Assembly: GCA_030653435.1 (NCBI GenBank)
Contig: JAURZI010000030.1
Coordinates: 16,187-80,186 of the forward strand
Source of the DNA: Methylovulum sp.
GTDB taxonomy: Bacteria; Pseudomonadota; Gammaproteobacteria; Methylococcales; Methylomonadaceae
DNA: 64,000 nucleotides
Direction: 5' to 3'
Below are positions 58,401 through 64,000 of the stretch, in pieces. The notes beneath the pieces were generated by a model. It worked only from the letters and a program-made list of their open reading frames with translations, ran no database searches and was not told where the DNA came from. The position numbers and the translations under genes were made by a program. How positions within the stretch are numbered: position 1 is the first letter of the stretch; each line of letters begins with the position of its first letter.

Positions 58401-58956
58401 GTTCCGGCACCAAGGCTTCAATCGATAGCCCGTGCAGTTCATTAACCGGATAACCCAACAAACGCTCGGCCTGCTGGTTGGCCATAGTTATGACGCCTTG
58501 GGCATTGCTGATAAGCATCGCGTCCGGTGTGGCGTCAAAGATAGCTCGCAGATAATTTTCGCTGTTTTGTAAAGCTTGGGGACTGGGCAGCTGCAACAAT
58601 TTTGGAATCAGCCGCCAAATCAGCAGGGCAGTGGTCATCGAAACCAGCGCTGTGGCCAGCTTTATCAGGCCGTCCAGCCAATAATCGGGATGCCAAATAG
58701 TCCAAATGCCCATTAAATGGGTGGTGCCGCACAAACAAATAAAAATCCCAAACAGCACAAACACCCAGCGATAAGCCAAGTCGGCGCGTCGTTGGACAAA
58801 GTAGAACAAAGCAAACGGAATGGAATAGTAGGCCAGCACAATAATGCTATCGCTAACAATATGTAGCCATAAGACGGATGGCATCCATAAGTAGCAAGCT
58901 CCGTGGGGCATAAAATGACTCGTGCCTATCAGTAAATCATTAAGCCATGCAAACAT
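55405..58956 (-). CDS. ETR1-like membrane sensor, multi-PAS, GGDEF-EAL protein
   Basis: 1183 residues. N terminus: HIVSDSIIVLAYYSIPFALF and WVFVLFGIFICLCGTTHLMG, matching the ETR1 ethylene-binding domain with all key positions present: Asp36, Tyr43, Ile73, Cys76 and His80 (ETR1 Asp25, Tyr32, Ile62, Cys65, His69). About five PAS domains follow (roughly 130-745; e.g. SALRDISERRQAD, IGSAIDITERKQAH), then GGDEF (ARLGGDEFVVLLED) and EAL (GAEALVRWQDPVEG; AIDDFGTGYSSLAYLKHFPL). Both catalytic motifs look intact. It is a paralogue of the 50283-52871 product, separated from it by ygfZ-ctaA, and lies between two MITE-like repeats. Inner-membrane c-di-GMP enzyme; sensing of ethylene or another copper ligand is inference. 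Confidence 0.9.
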   Translation of the reverse strand: MFAWLNDLLIGTSHFMPHGACYLWMPSVLWLHIVSDSIIVLAYYSIPFALFYFVQRRADLAYRWVFVLFGIFICLCGTTHLMGIWTIWHPDYWLDGLIKLATALVSMTTALLIWRLIPKLLQLPSPQALQNSENYLRAIFDATPDAMLISNAQGVITMANQQAERLLGYPVNELHGLSIEALVPERFRKGHPELRAQFAASAVARPMGTGRAVLALRKDGSELDVEISLSPIQTEQGLFFASALRDISERRQADAMLRASEERFRRMANSSLIMIWLTDVDGEPTFVNQSWLDFTGFDSTQMKTYADWISIIHPDDRETAFVAYYQNTGIHTAITTEYRLRGADGDWHWILDKGMPLYDENGVFTGYIGSAIDITERKQAHQLLKDKEQMLSESQHIAHVGSWSMELATGCMSWSEEMYHIFGVTQQTRGCSLNEFLDVIHPDDRAAMNSWLSDRQAGQGQHELDFRIMLADGSVRFIRGNGGLQFDDVKKPLRLVGCVQDITERKQSERVLHLIKAMTDISLDGFWIADAMGKLLQVNEAYASITGYAIDELVTMHISQLEVNEAPEQVSVHLETVKAQGYDLFETRHRHKDGHAIDIEVSVAFLPEFQQLCAFCRDITERKRIEQDLRIAATAFESQEAMVITDTASVILRVNKAFSESTGYTEAEALGRKINMLKSGRHDAAFYAAMWESILSTGAWHGEIWDRRKNGEIYPKWLSITAVKGRDGRVTHYVASHSDITEHKAAEEQIKQLAFYDPLTQLPNRRLLLERLKHGINMERRDGRHLALLMLDLDRFKAVNDSLGHLAGDDLLRQVAVRITARLRDVDMVARLGGDEFVVLLEDIAQPEDAARVAKEIITDLTEPFCLPQSGNVEIGASIGISLYPQHGDSTETLMDHADAALYQAKDAGRGCFAYFSEDLTLAAQERIALETRLRRAIARQELRVFYQPQVAIDSGCIVGAEALVRWQDPVEGLISPLRFIPIAEETGLIIAIGEWVLRETCRQGRQWLDEGLPAITLAVNVSPHQFRRSDICALVATVLSETGFPAKHLELEITESGLMGNQDNATAILNNLRAQGVRLAIDDFGTGYSSLAYLKHFPLDVLKIDKSFIDDIPFHKDDMEIAATIIAMGHILGFKVLAEGVETVGQLAFLQAKGCDSYQGYIKSKAVPTHEFAGILRDQQHS

Positions 58957-59158
58957 TCCGTCTTATACCCCCATTCCGTCTTATCTTCATTAATACGCTG
59001 CGACATTACCTGGTCAAAACCCAACTAGGCAGTATTGCACAACAAAACGGATAATGTATCAACTAACATCATTACTTTGCAGAAAACGGTGCCATCACAT
59101 CGGACTGGAGAATACGTCTGGCTCTCGCACCAAGCCGGGGAATTAAAATAGCTGCCAT

Positions 59159-59353
59159 TACTCCCATCTGAGTCAAAAAGCGTTGAAGATTTTGCCAGAG
59201 GTCATTATTCAGCCTTTCCCCACCGTAGGGCGCGCTGTGCGCGCCATCGACAGCTCGGTACCGGAAAAGGCGCGCGCGGCGCGCCCTACGTTTCGGGTGA
59301 CGGTAAGCGTTGCCGATTTTCAAAACTTAGACGTTTTCTCGATCAGATGGGAT
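59159..59353 (+). repeat. MITE-like repeat, copy 2
   Basis: Ends TCCCATCTGA and TCAGATGGGA; nearly 195 bases, same orientation as copy 1. The core reads GTAGGGCGCGCTGTGCGCGC ... AAGGCGCGCGCGGCGCGCCC, and this last part recurs at 61088-61107. Confidence 0.85.
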
Positions 59354-59444
59354 TAGGATATTCCTACAACCCAACCCTGATGACTGCGGCTGTTGGCATA
59401 GGGCGGAGAATTTCCGCCCGTTAAAACAATCGCCCTTTAGGCCT

Positions 59445-59900
59445 TTAGACTTCGGTAACGCTAATGTTGGGATTTTGCTCAATCAGCGTGATGCTTTGCT
59501 CAATTCGGGGAAGGATTTTTTGGATACCCAGACGGGTTTTTGTGTTGATGACCAACGGCGATGACAGCGTACCCTTAATCATGGGTTGTTGGCCATCGTT
59601 TTCGTTTTTTTGTAAAATCAGCAAAAAAGCCAGATCGTTGATATCGCTTAGTTTAAGCAATTGTTCTTCTTCATCGGTCAACACGAACAAATAATTGATG
59701 TTGAAGTGGGCCGGATCAGCGACAGAAAATCCCAGATCCTCGTCATCCAACGATTGCAGCCAATAAATGATTTCATTGCCGTCCTGGTGAAATAATTTGT
59801 AAGCGGTTTTGTCTTCAAATCCGGGAATACCCTGAGGAAAGGTAATTACCGTATTGGGGTCTATAATTTGTTCGCCGAATAAGCTGGTGCGGATTTCCAT
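59445..59900 (-). CDS. fliW: Flagellar assembly factor FliW
   Basis: 151 residues. Motifs EIRTSLFGEQIIDPNTVITF, PQGIPGFEDKTAYKLFHQ and INYLFVLTDEEEQLLKLSD. FliW binds flagellin and the translation regulator CsrA, so that flagellin output matches filament assembly. It is usual in Firmicutes, Spirochaetes and epsilon-group bacteria and less common in Gammaproteobacteria. No csrA is adjacent; the flagellin locus is about 30 kb away in this window. Confidence 0.92.
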   Translation of the reverse strand: MEIRTSLFGEQIIDPNTVITFPQGIPGFEDKTAYKLFHQDGNEIIYWLQSLDDEDLGFSVADPAHFNINYLFVLTDEEEQLLKLSDINDLAFLLILQKNENDGQQPMIKGTLSSPLVINTKTRLGIQKILPRIEQSITLIEQNPNISVTEV

Positions 59901-59972
59901 CGTGTAGTCCTTTTGGTTTGTTGTGTGTGGATGATAAGGTTGTTAAGCGTGTTGTCAGCGGTGTTTATCTGG

Positions 59973-61040
59973 TTATTTTTTTACCCTGAAGGTTTGGCTG
60001 GCAGGATGGGAGCCAAACCAGCTGACAACCACCCAATGATAAACCCCATTATCGCTGGTCAGGCCCAAGCTGTCCAAGGCCGCAGCAGACAGACGCACCA
60101 ATCCGCCGGTGTGGCTGATGCCTGCGCTGGAATCTGTCGAAAAATCTTTCCAATAAATATTCTCACCCGTCACCAGATTGGCCGGGTTGCCCGCTATGTA
60201 GAACCTCCAGGGCGTTTCGCAATAGCTGCCGTCTGTGGTCCAGCCAAACAAATAGGTCTTGCCGTTAGTCAGGTCGATTTCCGTACAAGCCGCAGGCTCG
60301 ACCAAACGCACATAGCAACCGCCTGACGTGTTATCAGGAACCAGGGCCACATTACAGCCGGTCACGTTATTGAACGCTTTAACGGCGCTCCATGCGCCAT
60401 TGCCCAAGACATTTTTTGCCCTGACCTTCCATTCATGGGCGGTTGACTTCAACGCTGTCCCCGGCGTCACGCTACAAACACCGGTACCTAAAGGGCAGCC
60501 CGCTTGGGTTGTGCCATACCATTGGTCAATAACGGTACCCGCCGATGTACGTACATTCAAGTTGTATTGGGCTGCGCCTGAGACGGCATTCCATCGATAC
60601 GTCGGCGTTGCGATTGTTATATCGCCGACCGGCGCTACCAATGCCGGCGCACTTGGCACACCCCGCCGAAAAGACTTGCTTGCTTGCTGCCCGTAACCAG
60701 CGGAATTTTTCCCCCTCAGTTTCCAGGTATACTTGCCTATTGCCAATGTCGTTGGCGGGGTAACCGTGCAGATATCGGCTTCGTTGGCACAATGCGCCTG
60801 GGCCGCCGTATAGGTTTGGTTCAACAACAACGCGCCCGCAGCCGTGCTGACCACCAACTTGTAATCCGTACTGCCGACGACCGGTTGCCACTTATAACCG
60901 GGCTTGGCCAGGGTTATCGTGCCTGAAGGCGACAACAATACCGGAAGCCCAGGCACAGCGGCAACCACAACGGCAGCGTTTAGCACTAGCAAGCCCGCGC
61001 CTATCCATAAGTTGAAAAATAGATAAGGTCTTTGTTTCAT
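59973..61040 (-). CDS. Exported protein with two fibronectin-III-like repeats
   Basis: 355 residues from ATG 61040, which has TGGAGG 9 bases upstream. Signal peptide/anchor LWIGAGLLVLNAAVVVAAVP. Two related beta-rich repeats of about 100 residues (SPSGTITLAKPGYKWQPVVG ... KYTWKLRGKNSAGYGQQASK; PVGDITIATPTYRWNAVSGA ... EWKVRAKNVLGNGAWSAVKA), each with a Cys pair. The C-terminal 130 residues (PWRFYIAGNPANLVTGENIY) are of unknown fold. Probably secreted or surface bound; function unknown. Confidence 0.72.
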   Translation of the reverse strand: MKQRPYLFFNLWIGAGLLVLNAAVVVAAVPGLPVLLSPSGTITLAKPGYKWQPVVGSTDYKLVVSTAAGALLLNQTYTAAQAHCANEADICTVTPPTTLAIGKYTWKLRGKNSAGYGQQASKSFRRGVPSAPALVAPVGDITIATPTYRWNAVSGAAQYNLNVRTSAGTVIDQWYGTTQAGCPLGTGVCSVTPGTALKSTAHEWKVRAKNVLGNGAWSAVKAFNNVTGCNVALVPDNTSGGCYVRLVEPAACTEIDLTNGKTYLFGWTTDGSYCETPWRFYIAGNPANLVTGENIYWKDFSTDSSAGISHTGGLVRLSAAALDSLGLTSDNGVYHWVVVSWFGSHPASQTFRVKK

Positions 61041-61056
61041 GATGTAAAACCTCCAG

Positions 61057-61110
61057 GTAGGGTGCGCCTTATGCACCCGAACACATCAAGGCGCGCGCGG
61101 CGCGCCCTAC
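61057..61110 (+). repeat. Palindromic GC-rich repeat (REP-like)
   Basis: GTAGGGTGCGCC at the left and GGCGCGCCCTAC at the right form a 12-bp stem with one mismatch around about 30 bases. The right half, AAGGCGCGCGCGGCGCGCCC, is identical to part of the MITE-like copy 2. Sits between ppsA and the secreted-protein gene. Confidence 0.7.
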
Positions 61111-61120
61111 GCTACAATGT

Positions 61121-63535
61121 CTAAATGTCGGCCAAGCGCTGTTCGGTTTCCAACACCAATCGCGTGGTCTGTAATACCGTATCAGGGTTCAAACTCATAG
61201 AATCAATACCGATTTCCACCAGATATTCCGCCATTTCAGGATAATCCGACGGGGCTTGACCGCATAAACCGCAGTGCCGGTGATTGCGGTGCGCCCCGGT
61301 TACGGCTAACCGGATCATTTCTTTAACTCCGGCATCGCGCTCGTCAAAATCGTCTGCGACTATGGCAGAATCGCGATCCACGCCTAGCGTCAATTGCGTC
61401 AAGTCATTGGAGCCGATAGAAAAGCCGTCGAAATGTTCGGAAAACGCATCAATCAGGATGACGTTATTCGGTATTTCGCACATAACATAGATTTCCAAAC
61501 CGTTATCGCCGCGTTTCAGCCCCAGTTCCGCCATGTAATCGAGGACGCGCCGGGCTTCGTCGATACGGCGGCAGAACGGGATCATCAGGATCACGTTCGT
61601 CAGGCCCATATCCCCGCGCACCCGCTTCATCGCCGCGCATTCCAGCGCGAAACCTTCGGCGTAAGCAGGGTGGCTGTAGCGGGACGCGCCGCGAAAACCG
61701 ATCATCGGATTTTCTTCGTTAAACTCAAACCAAAGTCCGCCCAACAACGTCGCGTACTCATTGGTTTTAAAATCCGACATACGCACGACGACGGGCTTGG
61801 GATAAAACGCCGCAGCAATGGTAGCGACACCTTCGGATAGCCGCTGAATGAAAAAATCGGCGGCTGAAGCATGATTGCGTGTCAGCTGCGCCAGTTGCGC
61901 CAGTTCATCGGCATCTTGCACACGCTCAGGATGCAGCAAAGCCATAGGATGCGCTTTGATGTATTCGGTGATGATGAATTCCATACGCGCCAAACCCACC
62001 CCGTCATTGGGCAGGAAACTGGTCTTAAAGGCCAGTTCGGGGTTGCCGATGTTCAGCATGATCTTGGTTTTAGGACGTTGCAAGCCGGATAAATCGGTGG
62101 TTTTAATCTCAAAAGCCAGCGTGCCTTCATACACTTTGCCGTTATCGCCTTCGGCACAAGACACGGTCACCGGCGTGTTGTTTTTGATGGTCGTCGTCGC
62201 ATTATCGCAGCCGATGACCGCCGGAACACCAAGCTCGCGGGAAATAATCGCTGCGTGACAGGTTCTGCCACCACGGTTGGTGACGATGGCCGAGGCGATT
62301 TTCATGATCGGCTCCCAGTCCGGCGTGGTCATGTCGGCAACCAGCACATCACCGGCCTTAAAACTGTCCAGTTGCCCTACATGGTCGATAATCCGGGCAT
62401 TGCCGGTGGCTATTTTACTGCCCACAGCATGGCCTGTGACGATAGCCGCGCCTTTGTCTTTCAGCAGATATTGCTCCAGTATCATGCCGCTCAATTGCGA
62501 AACCACGGTTTCAGGCCGCGCCTGCACGATATAGAGCTTGCCGTCCAATCCGTCTTTCGCCCATTCCATATCCATAGGCTTGGCGTGTCCGGCTTTATCG
62601 CTGTAATGCCGCTCAATTTTCAACGCGTAATCGGCCAGGGTCAGCACATCGCCGTCATCCAGACAAAACCGCTGACGTTCTTCTTCAGAAGTCACAATAT
62701 TGCGGGTCGGCTCGCGAGTACGCCCATCGCTGTAAACCATCTTGATTTTTTTCGCGCCCAGCGTGCGTTTCAACACCGCGCGGTAACCTTGCAGGAATGT
62801 GGGTTTGTGGACGTAAAACTCATCCGGGTCCACTGCGCCTTGCACGACGTTTTCCCCCAAACCGTAAGCACCAGTGATAAACACGACATCGCTGAAGCCG
62901 GATTCGGTATCCAATGAAAACATCACGCCACTGGCATCCAAATCCGAACGCACCATTTTCATGATGCCTATCGACAAGGCCAGCTTGAAATGGTCGAAAC
63001 CCTGGTCGATGCGGTAATGGATGGCGCGGTCGGTAAACAGGCTGGCAAAACAGCGTTTGCACGATTCCAGTAAGGCTTGCTCGCCGCGTATGTTCAGGTA
63101 AGTGTCTTGCTGGCCTGCAAAACTGGCGGTAGGCAAGTCTTCGGCTGTAGCTGAACTTCGCACGGCAACGCTTAAACCGTCGCCGTATTGTTGTTGCAAT
63201 TGCGCGTAAGCGGCGAGAATTTGTGTGACCAAATCAGCGGGTAATGGCGCGGCGTAGATAATCTCACGGGCATGCAAGGCGCGTTTGGCCAGATCGTTGA
63301 CATCGTCAGGGTTTAAGGCATCTAAAGCCTGATGCAATCCTGTCCAGGCATCGGCCTTGTCCAGTACATAACGGTATGCCTCGGCAGTGATGGCAAAACC
63401 GTTCGGTATCAGAATGCCTTGCGGCGTGAGTTCCTGGTACATTTCCCCTAACGAGGCGTTTTTGCCGCCGACCAGAGGGACATCGTCTATGCCCAGTTCG
63501 TTGAACCAGCGGATGTAGTTGGCTTGGTTGGTCAT
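61121..63535 (-). CDS. ppsA: Phosphoenolpyruvate synthase
   Basis: 804 residues. N-terminal ATP-grasp part (VGGKNASLGEMYQELTPQGI; SVAVRSSATAEDLPTASFAG), the swivelling phosphohistidine domain with GGRTCHAAIISRELGVPAVI (His is phosphorylated), and the C-terminal PEP/pyruvate domain with SIGSNDLTQLTLGVDRDSA and CGLCGQAPSDYPEMAEYLVE (catalytic Cys region). Makes PEP from pyruvate with ATP to AMP and Pi: gluconeogenesis. AAGGAGAAC precedes the ATG. No regulatory ppsR kinase is adjacent. Confidence 0.97.
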   Translation of the reverse strand: MTNQANYIRWFNELGIDDVPLVGGKNASLGEMYQELTPQGILIPNGFAITAEAYRYVLDKADAWTGLHQALDALNPDDVNDLAKRALHAREIIYAAPLPADLVTQILAAYAQLQQQYGDGLSVAVRSSATAEDLPTASFAGQQDTYLNIRGEQALLESCKRCFASLFTDRAIHYRIDQGFDHFKLALSIGIMKMVRSDLDASGVMFSLDTESGFSDVVFITGAYGLGENVVQGAVDPDEFYVHKPTFLQGYRAVLKRTLGAKKIKMVYSDGRTREPTRNIVTSEEERQRFCLDDGDVLTLADYALKIERHYSDKAGHAKPMDMEWAKDGLDGKLYIVQARPETVVSQLSGMILEQYLLKDKGAAIVTGHAVGSKIATGNARIIDHVGQLDSFKAGDVLVADMTTPDWEPIMKIASAIVTNRGGRTCHAAIISRELGVPAVIGCDNATTTIKNNTPVTVSCAEGDNGKVYEGTLAFEIKTTDLSGLQRPKTKIMLNIGNPELAFKTSFLPNDGVGLARMEFIITEYIKAHPMALLHPERVQDADELAQLAQLTRNHASAADFFIQRLSEGVATIAAAFYPKPVVVRMSDFKTNEYATLLGGLWFEFNEENPMIGFRGASRYSHPAYAEGFALECAAMKRVRGDMGLTNVILMIPFCRRIDEARRVLDYMAELGLKRGDNGLEIYVMCEIPNNVILIDAFSEHFDGFSIGSNDLTQLTLGVDRDSAIVADDFDERDAGVKEMIRLAVTGAHRNHRHCGLCGQAPSDYPEMAEYLVEIGIDSMSLNPDTVLQTTRLVLETEQRLADI

Positions 63536-63626
63536 TTTGTTCTCCTTTTCTTATTGTTTTTTTATTTATGAACTTTAAGTTTTTACCTGTTCCAGCATTT
63601 TTTCCAGGGTAAGATGAAAACGCCTA

Positions 63627-63827
63627 CTAAATAGTGCTGACAGGGTATCGGATAATCATTTAGTCGCTGGTCAGAATAATCAGGCCATGCTCGATTGCTT
63701 GTCATACCAACATTTTATCGAAAGGGTTACGATGATGATGAAGAAGTAAGCCGCTCAAATCGCACACATCCGCTAGCTTGTCGTTAGGGATTTGATTTAG
63801 TTCTGCAATGATTTGGTCTTGTAACAT
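63627..63827 (-). pseudogene. Decayed VapBC-like toxin-antitoxin remnant
   Basis: Read in one frame on the minus strand: MLQDQIIAELNQIPNDKLAD with VCDLSG (start of a small DUF2281/VapB-like antitoxin), then LLLHHHRNPFDKMLV, a TGA at 63704, QAIEHGLIILTSD, a TAA at 63662, and MIIRYPVSTI. The middle and end are the conserved C terminus of PIN-domain VapC toxins (HR-PFDR-L-AQA---L-L-T-D). So the antitoxin start is fused to the toxin end by deletion, with two stops since. Confidence 0.68.
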
Positions 63828-64000
63828 TTGCTGGCTCCGATGTTTTTACAGGACGGTTTCCTAGGAGTATGTCGGTCTTATGATTTTAATAAAAACAATA
63901 GGTTAAAAACTGGCAGAAGACAAATTTCGTTAGCATTAACGTCTAGGGTATGTAACTATAGCTAAATTTAATCATCCGTAAAAATTAAATCTTTACTATT

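Noticed and set aside
62255..62917. 220-codon plus-strand open frame opposite ppsA
   Set aside because: Antisense shadow of a strongly conserved gene.
1..64000. CRISPR arrays, tRNA or rRNA genes, riboswitches
   Set aside because: No regularly spaced repeats, no cloverleaf ending in CCA and no rRNA-like stretch were noticed on reading; a covariance-model search would be needed to be certain.

Overview
The window looks like a chromosomal segment of a Gram-negative, flagellated gammaproteobacterium. Supporting genes are lpxD, ispD-ispF-truD, tusDC, bepA, ygfZ, copAB and a sigma-28-driven flagellin gene. The mix of copper genes (copper amine oxidase, CopA/CopB), PEP synthase, c-di-GMP proteins and many decayed insertion sequences would fit a type I methanotroph (Methylococcales). 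That placement is an inference from gene content; no methane-oxidation marker gene lies in the window.

Layout. 0-4.7 kb: the end of lpxD, then a two-gene partner-switching module (CBS-PP2C-HATPase protein plus a triple-STAS/PhnD-like protein). 4.7-13.2 kb: copper amine oxidase, L,D-transpeptidase, truA, a DUF2231 membrane protein, gap-pyk with a clear terminator, and a phytase-esterase-like secreted protein. 13.2-16.5 kb: small envelope proteins followed by a graveyard of broken genes (a small membrane protein, an ISAzo13-type remnant, a DUF1566/InlB-repeat remnant). 16.5-25 kb: AI-2E transporter, OmpA-like lipoprotein, copAB, a DmeF-like efflux pump, bepA and tusDC. 25-30 kb: fliC-flaG-fliD on the minus strand under a perfect sigma-28 promoter.

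30-35.5 kb: an apparently foreign, visibly GC-rich three-gene operon (DUF3604 protein, PpiC-type isomerase, HupE/UreJ-type membrane protein) lying between IS remnants and bracketed by a 15-bp direct repeat. 35.6-41.6 kb: nadE, truD, ispF, ispD, a methyltransferase and an EAL protein. 41.9-43.3 kb: a dead IS1182-type element with intact terminal inverted repeats. 43.4-50.3 kb: a glycosyltransferase and the 2-oxoglutarate dehydrogenase operon sucA-sucB-lpd.

50.3-59 kb: two large GGDEF/EAL proteins, each opening with a membrane domain that matches the copper/ethylene-binding domain of plant ETR1, on either side of ygfZ and ctaA. The second is bracketed by two copies of a short MITE-like repeat. 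59.4-64 kb: fliW, a secreted repeat protein, ppsA and a decayed VapBC-like remnant.

The strongest candidates for new biology are: (1) the phosphatase-kinase fusion next to a poly-STAS/PhnD fusion; (2) the pair of ethylene-receptor-like c-di-GMP enzymes; (3) the dihydrolipoamide dehydrogenase in the sucAB operon whose first redox cysteine is replaced by histidine; (4) the GC-rich DUF3604-PpiC-HupE cassette.
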